A stretch of DNA of 64,000 nucleotides from Bradyrhizobium aeschynomenes (GTDB lineage: Bacteria > Pseudomonadota > Alphaproteobacteria > Rhizobiales > Xanthobacteraceae): the NCBI RefSeq assembly GCF_013178945.1, contig NZ_JABFDM010000016.1, forward strand, positions 1 to 64,000. The letters run 5' to 3'. Positions within the stretch are counted from its first letter, which is position 1. Every line of letters begins with the position of its first letter. Position numbers and translations under genes: made by a program. Below, piece after piece: positions 17,663-25,922 of this stretch. The notes under the pieces are model-generated. The model was not told where the DNA came from and ran no database searches. It worked only from the letters and a program-made list of their open reading frames with translations.

Positions 17663-18844
17663 CTACAGCCGCACCGGCAAATTGAGCGGCCCCCGAAACC
17701 CGAACCCGTGCCACCGCACGCTGGCCGCATCCACCAGCTCTATCTTCGGAAACCGCTCGAACAGCATCGGCAGCAGGATGGCGCCGACGGTGCGGCGGGA
17801 GAGGTGGGCGCCGGCGCAGTGGTGGGGGCCGTTGCCGAAGGCCTGGTGGGGGTTGGGGTCGCGCAGGGCGTTGTAGTGCTCGCCGTCGGTGAACAGCTCC
17901 TCGTCGCGGTTGGCGGAGGCCTGGATGGTCATCACGGTGTCGCCCTTCGGGATCAGGCAGCCGCGGATCTCGGTGTCCTCCATCACCAGGCGTGAGCTCG
18001 CCTGGATCGGCGCCACCCAGCGCACGCCTTCCTCGAAGGCGGAGCGCCATTTGTCCTGCGCGCGCACGGCCTCCAGCTGCTCCGGGTTGGTCAGCAGGCC
18101 GTAGAGGATCGTCAGCAGCGCGTCGCGCGGCTCGTTGATGCCGCCGCCGATCGCGATCTTGATGTTGGCGATGATCTGGCTCTCGGGGATCGGGTTCTTG
18201 GCGTTGACCATGAAGGACAGCGCGGAGGAATCCGGCGCGGCGCGGACGCGTTCCATGTTGGCGCGGATACAGCGGTCCATCTCGGCATTGGCGACGTCGG
18301 TCGCGTCGAACGGCCCCGGCATCCAGCCGAAATTGCCGGCGCCGTCGATCAGCGCCTGCGACCAGCGCTGCATGTCGTCGTCGCTGGCATCGGGAATGCC
18401 CATGACATGGGCGAGGATGCGCGCGGCCAGCGGGCCGGCGAGCGAGGGGAAGAGATCGACCACCTCGCCGCGCGGCAGCCGGTCGAGATAGTCGGTGGCG
18501 AATTTGGTGTAGAGCGGCTCCCAGACGGCTTCGATCGTCTTCGGCATCAGGGCCGGCATCATCGCCATGCGCTCGGCGCGGTGCTCGTCGTGATCCTTGC
18601 GCATCAGGGTATGCGCGAGGAAGGCGCGCTTCATCGGCGTGTTCGGATCGTCGGACGAGAACAGCGCCGCATTGTCCTTCACATACTTGGTGTCGGCCGC
18701 CTTGGTGAGGAACGTCCGGCCCACCGATTTGACCCGCAGCACCGGCGCCTCGCGCCGCAGCCGCTGATAGATCGGGTAGGGATCGCGCGTCAGATCCGCG
18801 ATGGTGATGGTCTCGTCCAGGGGAGCCGGAGTCGCGGTCGGCAT
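17663..18844 (-). CDS. cytochrome P450
   Basis: A 393-residue soluble bacterial P450. The heme-thiolate loop FGNGPHHCAGAHL holds the ligand Cys at about 343. The K-helix ExxR appears as EEGVRW, and the I-helix as AIGGGINEPRD, with Glu-Pro in place of the usual acid-Thr pair; this variant is known in some bacterial P450 families and may change oxygen activation. ATG 18844 follows AGGAG. No ferredoxin or ferredoxin reductase gene is adjacent, so redox partners must come from elsewhere. Substrate unknown. Its 3' end is duplicated at 14.4 kb. Confidence 0.9.
   Translation of the reverse strand: MPTATPAPLDETITIADLTRDPYPIYQRLRREAPVLRVKSVGRTFLTKAADTKYVKDNAALFSSDDPNTPMKRAFLAHTLMRKDHDEHRAERMAMMPALMPKTIEAVWEPLYTKFATDYLDRLPRGEVVDLFPSLAGPLAARILAHVMGIPDASDDDMQRWSQALIDGAGNFGWMPGPFDATDVANAEMDRCIRANMERVRAAPDSSALSFMVNAKNPIPESQIIANIKIAIGGGINEPRDALLTILYGLLTNPEQLEAVRAQDKWRSAFEEGVRWVAPIQASSRLVMEDTEIRGCLIPKGDTVMTIQASANRDEELFTDGEHYNALRDPNPHQAFGNGPHHCAGAHLSRRTVGAILLPMLFERFPKIELVDAASVRWHGFGFRGPLNLPVRL
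17686..18056. repeat. direct repeat, copy 2 (inside the intact P450 gene)
   Basis: The parent copy of the 371-bp repeat at 14403-14773. Being inside an intact gene, it is probably the source; the other copy then arose by duplication or by recombination bringing in a second allele. Confidence 0.8.
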
Positions 18845-19097
18845 GGGGCGCTCCTGTTTGGGATGCGGGCCAGCGCGGATCTCATGTGAGGATAGTGGCA
18901 GCGGCGCGACCGTGCAATCCTGGCCGGAGGCGCGCCGCAGCGGTCGGCATGGGCGTGCTGCCTGGACGTGCTGCTCGCCGGAGCCTGCGGGCCGCGTCGG
19001 GTCGGAGCGGCCCGATCCGCGTCGCCCGGCGGTTCGTCCCGCACGCGCCTTCGCAGAGGCGCATGCGAGACGGAGCCGTCGACGGACTCGCGCGGGC

Positions 19098-19418
19098 CTA
19101 CGGGCAGAACCAGGCGGGGCCGATCTGCATGCAGCCGCGGCGGCTATAGTCGTGCGGGCGGGAGCGGAAGCGGTGCCAGCCGGACGGCGGGCCATGACGC
19201 CGCTCGTAGCCGCGATGATGATGGCGCCGCTGCTCGCGCTGCCAGCGACCGTCGCGGTCGCGGTCGCGGTGATCGCGCTGCGCAAGGCGCATCGGCGACG
19301 CCGCCGCCTCGCTTGCCGTTGTTTCGCTTTGCGTGGTGGCGGCGGCCATCGGCGCCGCGGAGGCTCCGACGGTGCCGACGAGAAGAATGGCGGACAGGGC
19401 CGCGATGGTGGCTCGCAT
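19098..19418 (-). CDS. small secreted Arg/His-rich protein
   Basis: A 106-residue protein. The signal peptide is MRATIAALSAILLVGTVGAS followed by AAPMAAA. The mature part is basic and low in complexity (QRDHRDRDRDGRWQREQRR, HHHRGYERRHG) and ends with a compact motif, DYSRRGCMQIGPAWFCP, whose two cysteines could form a disulfide. The same ending recurs in small exported rhizobial proteins of unknown role. Start 19418 has GGAG upstream. Function unknown. Confidence 0.65.
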   Translation of the reverse strand: MRATIAALSAILLVGTVGASAAPMAAATTQSETTASEAAASPMRLAQRDHRDRDRDGRWQREQRRHHHRGYERRHGPPSGWHRFRSRPHDYSRRGCMQIGPAWFCP

Positions 19419-19751
19419 GGGGAACTCCAGTTCATTGTCGGGGATGAGGTGAGGCGGTCGCCGGGAGGCGCGCGGGGTTCGGCGCCGCGGCAGCGAGGCG
19501 CTGTCGTTGCGGCTTCCGCTTCGTGTGTGACGGCAACGGCCGGGCACCGCGCCCGTTCCCGGCGGGGCTCCCTGCGAAGGCGCGTCAAACTGTCCTGCTC
19601 GAATGGGCTTGCCAAGCGTCTTGAGCCGGCGGCGGAGCGATGATGGTGACGGTGAGGAACGGCGGGCGCGGCAGCGGATCACGCTGCGCTGATCCGTCCT
19701 ACGGACTGTCGCTCGGATGAAGCTTCGCGGGGGCGCTCGCGGGCTGAATCG
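19419..19751. other. intergenic region without recognisable gene
   Basis: Very GC-rich and open in several frames, but nothing resembles a protein domain. It separates two minus-strand genes. Confidence 0.45.
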
Positions 19752-20276
19752 TCAGTAGCGGCCGCCGCTGCGTTCCTGCTGCTTGATCCAGTCCGACAAT
19801 GTCTGCTTGGGGGCTGCTCCCGCGGCGGGGCGCTGTGGCTTTGCCGCGCCGGAGCGGGCGCCTGCGCTGGTCGACTCCGCACGCGGACGCAGCGCTGCGT
19901 GGGCACCGGGGCTGCCGCGTGAGGCCGCGGCCAGCTTCTCCGCCTCCTCCTTCTCCAGCCGCAGCTTGCGCAGCCGCTCCATCTTCTCGCGTTCCGGATC
20001 GGGCGGCGGCGGCGGCAGCTCGCGCTGGCGGGCTTCCTCGGCCGAGATCAGCAGCGCCTTGACGGCGGCTTCGCCGAGCGCCTTGCAGGCTTCGAGGCGG
20101 TGCAGGCCTTCGACCAGGACATAATGGTCCTTGTCGCGGCGGACGAGGATCGGCTCGCGCTGGCCGGACTCCAGGATGCTCTCGGCCAGCGCGTCGACCA
20201 CGTCCTGCTTGAGCGCTTTGCGCTTCTTGTCGGGAACGTGGATCTTGTCGATGGGGAAGCTTTCCGGGGCGGACAC
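19752..20276 (-). CDS. ParB-N-domain (ParB/Sulfiredoxin-fold) protein
   Basis: A 174-residue protein. Residues about 5-90 form a ParB N-terminal domain: FPIDKIHVPDKKR, LAESILESGQREPILVRR, DHYVLVEGLHRLEACKALG, where GLHRLEA is the nucleotide-binding box. The rest is a charged coiled-coil (ERLRKLRLEKEEAEKLAAA) and an Ala/Pro-rich tail ending TLSDWIKQQE. No central HTH and no parA neighbour, so this is not a chromosome-partition ParB; relatives act as regulators or nucleases. The GTG at 20276 is chosen because GGAG sits eight bases upstream; longer frames lack a signal. Confidence 0.75.
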   Translation of the reverse strand: MSAPESFPIDKIHVPDKKRKALKQDVVDALAESILESGQREPILVRRDKDHYVLVEGLHRLEACKALGEAAVKALLISAEEARQRELPPPPPDPEREKMERLRKLRLEKEEAEKLAAASRGSPGAHAALRPRAESTSAGARSGAAKPQRPAAGAAPKQTLSDWIKQQERSGGRY

Positions 20277-20566
20277 TGGCGATACTCCGTCTTGCGTGCG
20301 CGGGCGTGATGCTGCGGTCGGACAGTCACGATCGCCGATACGGAGGCGGGCACGCGAGGATACCATAGGGACATTCCGCCGGGCATCGCAAGCCGCCTCG
20401 CGGCGGTGTGTGGGGCGCCGCTCTCTCGTCCGTACTCCGTCATTCCGGGGCGGGCTCGGAGTTCCCAAGTTGGCGGCGATCGGGCGCTTGTCGATCACCC
20501 GCCGAAAGTCGCTCTGATATCATCCGAGACTGCTATGTTGCATCGCCTCATACAGGAGATGTCGCG

Positions 20567-21538
20567 ATGAAGATACGCATGCTGGTTGCCGCGCTCGCCT
20601 TCGCTTTGCCTCACGTGACCTACGCCCAGGACACGCCGGTCGAGGAGCAGCTCGTCAATGCCATGAACAAGGTGTTCGGCGTCCATGCCGGCTTTCGCGC
20701 CAATCACGCCAAGGGCGTGGTGGTCGAAGGCAAGTTCAAGCCGTCCGCCGAGGCGGCGAGCTTGAGCAAGGCGGTGCTGTTCAGCGGCGGCGAGATCCCG
20801 GTGACGGTGCGGTTCTCAAATTCCACGGGCGTGCCGAACCTGCCGGACGGCTCCGACGACGCCAATCCGCACGGCATGGCGGTGAAGTTTCATCTCCCCG
20901 GCGGCAGCGACATGGACATCGTGATCAACTCGCTGAAGTTCTTTCCGGTGGCGACCGCGGAGGAGCTGCGCGATCTGTTCCTGGCGATCGCCGACAGCGG
21001 GCCGGGCGCGGCCAAGCCGACCAGGCTCGATCAGTTCGTGGCCGGCCACCCGTCCGTGCCGGCGGCGCTCGGCACCATCGCGACGCCCGAGAGCCTGGCC
21101 AGCGAGGCCTATTTCGGCGTCAACGCCTTCGTGCTCGTCAACAAGGCCGGCGAGAAGCAGGCGGTGCGCTGGCAGATGCTGCCGGAGAAGGTCGTGCATC
21201 TCGACAAGGCCGACGCCGCCAAGCGCGCACCGGACTTCCTGATGGCCGAGCTGCCGGCGCGGCTGAAGCAGGGGCCGGTCGTGTTCCGCTTCAAGGCGCA
21301 ACTGGCGGCGGCCGGCGATTCCACGAAGGATCCGTCGAAGCCGTGGCCGGATGACCGCAAGCTGGTCGAGCTCGGCACGCTCACGATCGACAAGGCGGTC
21401 GCCGACAGCGACGCGGCACAGAAGACGCTGTTGTTCCTGCCGGGCCAGCTCACCGACGGCATCGAAACGTCGGACGATCCGATGATCGACATCCGCAACG
21501 GCGCCTACGCCATCTCGTTCTCGCGGCGCAATCCCTGA
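20567..21538 (+). CDS. catalase-related peroxidase, exported (SrpA-like)
   Basis: A 323-residue short catalase-fold protein, much smaller than true catalases (~480). A signal peptide (MLVAALAFALPHVTYAQ) directs it to the periplasm. Catalase marks are retained: the distal His in RANHAKGVVVEGKF, Asn in TVRFSNSTG, the heme pocket HGMAVKFHLP, and the proximal Tyr in DIRNGAYAISFSRR. Such proteins usually act as organic-peroxide peroxidases. ATG 20567 follows AGGAG. Monocistronic. Confidence 0.88.
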   Translation: MKIRMLVAALAFALPHVTYAQDTPVEEQLVNAMNKVFGVHAGFRANHAKGVVVEGKFKPSAEAASLSKAVLFSGGEIPVTVRFSNSTGVPNLPDGSDDANPHGMAVKFHLPGGSDMDIVINSLKFFPVATAEELRDLFLAIADSGPGAAKPTRLDQFVAGHPSVPAALGTIATPESLASEAYFGVNAFVLVNKAGEKQAVRWQMLPEKVVHLDKADAAKRAPDFLMAELPARLKQGPVVFRFKAQLAAAGDSTKDPSKPWPDDRKLVELGTLTIDKAVADSDAAQKTLLFLPGQLTDGIETSDDPMIDIRNGAYAISFSRRNP

Positions 21539-21912
21539 GCCGTCACGCGGTGCGCCGGGCCGGCCGCGATCTCCGCAGCAGCCCATCGCGCACCGCGCGT
21601 GCGTCGGCCGAATTGTCGACGTCACCGCGCCTTCATTGCTGATGAGCTGCCGCCGCGCCGGCTGCTTGTCGCCGCATTCGCGCTCATTGCGGCAAGGCAT
21701 GCCGCGCTTTCTCCCGATCGATGGCGCCGCATGTGTGGGAGCGTCGCGGCCGCACGCGGACGCGCTGCGCCGGTCGACGGCCCTGACGGTGCGAGGCGCC
21801 ATCGAAATGCGGCGGACGGCGCGACGCGTCGACGATGCGAGGCGCACAATCAACGCGTGCAACGGATCGCGCGGCACGCAAGGCGCTCGCGCGCGGTGTG
21901 AGCGCGATGTCG
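21539..21912. other. GC-rich intergenic region
   Basis: No supported gene. It is rich in CGCG-type words and open in many frames. Confidence 0.4.
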
Positions 21913-22143
21913 TCAAACCTCTTCTGGCAAGGCAGTCGCGCGCCATCGCGCCGCGCATGTTCGTGCACGAACGTCGTCGGCGACGGTGCCGCGCGACGCG
22001 GCGCCGCGCTCCCGCTTTGCGGCCTGCTTGATTTCGCCAGATTTCTGCATCTTGCGTGCAACACTCAACAGTGAATTTTCATCGCGCTGGCGTCGCGATC
22101 TGCATTCCTTCCGAATGACATTTTTCAATTCAGTTCGCGACAC
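21913..22143 (-). CDS. small basic hypothetical protein
   Basis: A 76-residue, Arg/Lys-rich protein (SRRQRDENSLLSVARKMQ, KSGEIKQAAKRERG). The start GTG 22143 has a very strong ribosome binding site, AGGAGGG, seven bases upstream, which is the main support. The C-terminal third is less convincing. Divergent from the outer-membrane protein gene with a 53-bp gap. Function unknown. Confidence 0.45.
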   Translation of the reverse strand: MSRTELKNVIRKECRSRRQRDENSLLSVARKMQKSGEIKQAAKRERGAASRGTVADDVRARTCAARWRATALPEEV

Positions 22144-22196
22144 ATTCTGACCCTCCTGATGCGGCCGTCGTTTGTTGCGGCACGTGTTCAGGAGTT

Positions 22197-23912
22197 ATGA
22201 GTTCGATGCGTCGCGTATTTGGCGTGTGTCTTTGTCTATCGACTTTCGCAGGAAGTACGTCATCGGTCTGGGCGACTGATCTCGCCCTGCCCCCACCGCT
22301 CCCGCCGCCCGACGTGTTCGCCTACAGGTGGAGTGGCTGTCATGCCGGCGCCAATGGCGGCATGGCGTGGTCGCGCCAGCAGCAGACCTGGAGCCAGGTC
22401 GCCAATGCCGGCGGGGCCGTGCAGCCGGTGGGCGCCGCGCCCGTCGGCAATGCGCCTGGCGCGAATCCGCCCGTTGCCAATCCGCCGGTCGTCAACCCGC
22501 CGCCGGTGGTCGCGAACCCCGTCCCGAAGCCGCCGCAGCCGAACAACCCCGGCGGGAACAATGGCGGCGGCAAGCCGCCGTACAAGCCCCCCTACAAGCC
22601 GCCGGTCTACGGCCATCACGGCGACAAGGGCTGGTGGCAGCCGGGCAAGTACCAGCACGACAACAACTACAAAGACCACAAATGGACCAAGCACGACGAG
22701 AAGCACGACAAGCCCGGCCATGATGATGGCTATCATTGGCCGAAGTTCGGGGCAAAGGATGGCTACAACAAGCACGCCGATCATGATTGGCCGTGGCAGA
22801 CCAAGCCGGACAAGGACGACAAGTATAAAGACGACAAGCACGTCGCCGGCGGCTGGTCGCAGCTGCATTCGAACGGCTACTCGGACCGCTACGGCTGGCT
22901 GCGTCACGACGGCGACGACAAGCACGGCGGCGGCTGGGGCAAGAAGGACAAGGACGGCGACCACGACAAGCAGGTCTTCGGCTGGTCGAAGCAGCCGTCG
23001 AAGGGCGAGTACGATCGTTATGCCTGGCTGAAGCCGGACAAGGACGACGACAAGAACCACAACGACAAGCACGGCGGCGACGGCTGGCAGAAGCAGGCCG
23101 GCTACGACAAGCACGACAACGACGATTGGAAGAAGGACGGCTGGCAGAAGGACAAAGACAAGGACGACTGGAAGCAGCACGACGGCAAGCACGACCATCA
23201 TGGCGGCTACAAGCCGCCGGTGAAGCCCGGCTGGCCGCCGAAGAATCCGCCGCCGAACAATGGCGGGGGCCAGCCGAACCCGCCGCCGCAGGGCAATAAT
23301 GGCGGCGGCCAGCCGCAGAACCCGCCCGTCGTCGGCGGCGGCGGCGTGGCGCCGTTGCCCAACGTGGCGCTGCAGCTCCCGGCGGCGGTCTCCACCAACG
23401 GCAGCGATGCGATCGGCGGCATCCAGGTCGGCTGCGACTACCAGATCGACCGCCTCGTGCTGGGCGTCCAGGCGATGGCCGATCTCGGCATCATTAACGC
23501 GTCGTCCCCGCTCGGGCCGTCGCTGACGCTGGATACGCGGACGAGCAACCTCTACACCGCCACGCTGCGCGCGGGCTATCTAGTGACGCCGGAGATCCTG
23601 CTCTATGCGAGGGCCGGTGCGGCCTGGACGCGGACTCGCGTCGCGGTGGTCAACAATGCCACCGGCCAATCGGCGAGCGCGGCGTTCAACCGCACTGGAT
23701 GGACGGTCGGCGCCGGCGTCGAGTGGATGTTCGCGCGCAACTGGTCGGCCTTCGCGGAATACGACTACGCCGATTTCGGCACCGCGACCGGCGTCGTGCC
23801 CGGCGCCGCCGCGATCACCGGCGGACCCAACGTCGTGAGCCAGAAGACCCAGATCCACACCGCGCTGGTGGGCATCAACTACCGCTTCGAGATGCTGTCA
23901 CGCGGACGCTGA
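22197..23912 (+). CDS. Omp25/RopB-like outer-membrane beta-barrel with a very long low-complexity insert
   Basis: A 571-residue protein. A signal sequence ends near WATDLALPPP. The barrel begins FAYRWSGCHAGANGG and resumes with GSDAIGGIQVGCDYQ, then strands to the final GINYRFEML; this is the layout of the alphaproteobacterial Omp25/Omp31 8-strand porin-like family (normally 200-280 residues). Between the first strands lies about 330 residues rich in Lys, Asp, His, Gly, Trp and Asn, with Pro-rich ends (KPPYKPPYKPPV; NPPPNNGGGQPN) and internal imperfect repeats (SDRYGWLRHDGDD, EYDRYAWLKPDKDD). By barrel topology the insert should be a surface loop. Confidence 0.8.
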   Translation: MSSMRRVFGVCLCLSTFAGSTSSVWATDLALPPPLPPPDVFAYRWSGCHAGANGGMAWSRQQQTWSQVANAGGAVQPVGAAPVGNAPGANPPVANPPVVNPPPVVANPVPKPPQPNNPGGNNGGGKPPYKPPYKPPVYGHHGDKGWWQPGKYQHDNNYKDHKWTKHDEKHDKPGHDDGYHWPKFGAKDGYNKHADHDWPWQTKPDKDDKYKDDKHVAGGWSQLHSNGYSDRYGWLRHDGDDKHGGGWGKKDKDGDHDKQVFGWSKQPSKGEYDRYAWLKPDKDDDKNHNDKHGGDGWQKQAGYDKHDNDDWKKDGWQKDKDKDDWKQHDGKHDHHGGYKPPVKPGWPPKNPPPNNGGGQPNPPPQGNNGGGQPQNPPVVGGGGVAPLPNVALQLPAAVSTNGSDAIGGIQVGCDYQIDRLVLGVQAMADLGIINASSPLGPSLTLDTRTSNLYTATLRAGYLVTPEILLYARAGAAWTRTRVAVVNNATGQSASAAFNRTGWTVGAGVEWMFARNWSAFAEYDYADFGTATGVVPGAAAITGGPNVVSQKTQIHTALVGINYRFEMLSRGR

Positions 23913-23927
23913 GACTCGTCATTCATC

Positions 23928-23967
23928 ACGACAAGGCCGCCTGGATCATCCAGGCGGCCTTTGTCGT
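23928..23967. terminator. bidirectional terminator between convergent genes
   Basis: AAGGCCGCCTGGAT (23933-23946) pairs perfectly with ATCCAGGCGGCCTT (23948-23961) across one base, and the arms extend to ACGAC/GTCGT with a one-base bulge. A short T run follows on the plus strand (CCTTTGTCGTCTT). It lies 15 bp after the outer-membrane protein stop and before the stop of the converging racemase gene. Confidence 0.8.
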
Positions 23968-23992
23968 CTTGCGGCGTCGTCTGCCCGCGAGG

Positions 23993-24703
23993 CTAGGCCA
24001 CCCGGCGCTGCGGCACGGCGAGGCATGATCGGACACAGGCCCGCGCCAGCGTGTCGGTCGGGTCGAGCAGTCGCGGCTTCAACTCGCCCGTGACCGCGGC
24101 CAGCGCCAGCGGAATCTCGGTGCAGGCCATCGCCACCTGCGAGCAGCCGCCGGCCACCAGCGCCTGCGCCTCCCGGTTCAGGATCGTGGTCGCAGCGTCG
24201 ACATCGCCGGCCTTCACGAGCCGAATGGCGCGCATCACCTCGGCCTGTCCGCTGGCATCGGGCATCGCGCAGGAAAAGCCGCGCTTGGCGAGGCGGCGCT
24301 GATAGATGCCGGCGCGAACGGTGCCGTCGGTCGCGAGCAAGCCGATCGTCGTGCCCTGCTGGCCGCGCTCGGTCAGCGCGTCGGCGAGCGCGTCGACGAT
24401 GTGCAGGATCGGCACGGCGGTGCGCGCCTGCAATTCGCCGTGCCAATGATGCGCCGTGTTGCAGGGGATGGCGATGCAGGTGGCGCCGGAGCGCTCCAGC
24501 CGCTTCAGCGCGTCGAGCATCGCGGGGAGCGGATCGCAGCCCCGATCGAGGATCGCCGCGGTGCGATCGGGCACGGACGTGGCCGAGCAGACCACCATCT
24601 CGATATGGTCCTGGTCGCAGGCCGCCGGCGTGTTCCGGATCACCTTGCCCATGAAATCGACCGTCGCCATCGGGCCCATGCCGCCGAGAACGCCAAGCAT
24701 CAT
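23993..24703 (-). CDS. aspartate/glutamate racemase family protein
   Basis: A 236-residue protein of the Asp/Glu racemase superfamily. The two catalytic Cys are in AIPCNTAHHW (near 81) and AMACTEIPL (near 193), and LGVLGGMGPMAT is the N-terminal loop, which makes it PLP-independent. Downstream of the LysR gene by 24 bp and likely co-transcribed with it. With aspartase on the other side of the shared promoter, a D-Asp to L-Asp step is likely; the substrate is inferred from context. Confidence 0.85.
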   Translation of the reverse strand: MMLGVLGGMGPMATVDFMGKVIRNTPAACDQDHIEMVVCSATSVPDRTAAILDRGCDPLPAMLDALKRLERSGATCIAIPCNTAHHWHGELQARTAVPILHIVDALADALTERGQQGTTIGLLATDGTVRAGIYQRRLAKRGFSCAMPDASGQAEVMRAIRLVKAGDVDAATTILNREAQALVAGGCSQVAMACTEIPLALAAVTGELKPRLLDPTDTLARACVRSCLAVPQRRVA

Positions 24704-24727
24704 CGTCTCATTTCCTTCCCGTCCCGC

Positions 24728-25693
24728 TCATGATGCGGGATCGGCCTCGCCAGATCCAATGCCGAGACCGACAGCGCCATTCCAATTCGTCATAGTTTCG
24801 CCGGCGAGCTGCCGGGCGGCGCTCCAGACCCGCTCCACGATCGGGCGGGTGCGCCGGACGCTGCGATAGAGCCGGATGTCGAGGGGGATCTCCGGCCCGA
24901 GCAGGATCAGCGAGCCCTCGTCGAGATCCCGGGCGATCAGGCTGCGCGGCAGCCAGGCGAGGCCATGGCCCTCGAGCGCCATGAATCGAAGCGCGTCGGC
25001 CATCGCATTCTCATTGGTATGCGCCACCTGCACCGGCGGCGCGCCGGCCTCGGCCTGGGCGAACTGGGCCTGTGCGAAGGTCGCGAGTCGTCCGAGGAAC
25101 GAGCTCGTGGCATAGCTGAGCAGCGGCAGCGGCGAGGTGTCGTCCTCGCCGCAGGCCAGCCGCGGACTGCGCGCCGCGACCAGGCTGTCGGTGCCGACCA
25201 CGAGATGCGGATAGAGCTCCGGCTCCAGCGGGATCGGCACGTTGGGATGGTGGAAGGTGAGCAGGAAATCGTAGCTGCCCTCGACGATGGCCTGCAGGCA
25301 GCTATGGAAATCGTCCGGCAGGAGCCGGCTGCCGACCTGCCCGACCTGCGCCTCGATGCTGCGAAACCAGCGCGGGAAAAAGCGCAGCGACAGCGTATGC
25401 AGCGCGGCCACCGAGACCATCTGAGTGGTCGGCCGCATGCTGGCCTGGAGCGACACGCGGCTGGCATGCAACATACGCACGGTCTCCTCGGCGGTCTCGA
25501 GAAACAGCCGGCCCTCGGCGGTCAGGGTCGTCGGGTAGCTGCTCCGGTCGATCAGCGACACGCCGAGCCAGAGCTCGAGCGCCTGGATGCGGCGGCTGAA
25601 GGCGGATTGCGTGACATGCCTCTCCTCGGCCGATCGCGAGAAGCTGCGGGTGCGCGCGAGGCTGAGAAAATCCTCGAGCCATTTCAATTCCAT
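24728..25693 (-). CDS. LysR-family transcriptional regulator
   Basis: A 321-residue protein. Residues 1-60 hold the winged HTH (ELKWLEDFLSLARTRSFSRS, VTQSAFSRRIQALE, LTAEGRLFL), the rest the LysR substrate-binding domain. Divergent from aspA across 229 bp and upstream of the racemase gene; classical LysR arrangement, so it probably controls both operons in response to an amino acid or dicarboxylate. The ATG at 25693 gives the canonical MELKWLEDFL N-terminus. Confidence 0.9.
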   Translation of the reverse strand: MELKWLEDFLSLARTRSFSRSAEERHVTQSAFSRRIQALELWLGVSLIDRSSYPTTLTAEGRLFLETAEETVRMLHASRVSLQASMRPTTQMVSVAALHTLSLRFFPRWFRSIEAQVGQVGSRLLPDDFHSCLQAIVEGSYDFLLTFHHPNVPIPLEPELYPHLVVGTDSLVAARSPRLACGEDDTSPLPLLSYATSSFLGRLATFAQAQFAQAEAGAPPVQVAHTNENAMADALRFMALEGHGLAWLPRSLIARDLDEGSLILLGPEIPLDIRLYRSVRRTRPIVERVWSAARQLAGETMTNWNGAVGLGIGSGEADPAS

Positions 25694-25922
25694 GATCCGA
25701 CCTCGCATCCCCCCTGCGCCGGGGCGCGATCGAAAGAGGACGGGCGCATCGGCGATCGCATGCCCGGTTGCAGTGCTTGATTTCATGCAAACTCGGAATG
25801 ACGGGTGCGCACATAGCATTGGATCGTTGCCACGTCCTGAACAAAACATCCGCCGCATCCGGCCGCGAGCTGCGACGCACCGTCGCCGCGCGTCCGGCAA
25901 CGAAAAGGACCAGGGAGAGCCC

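Noticed and set aside
19752..20276. Chromosome-partition ParB with parS
   Set aside because: No HTH domain and no parA neighbour; only the ParB N-domain is present.
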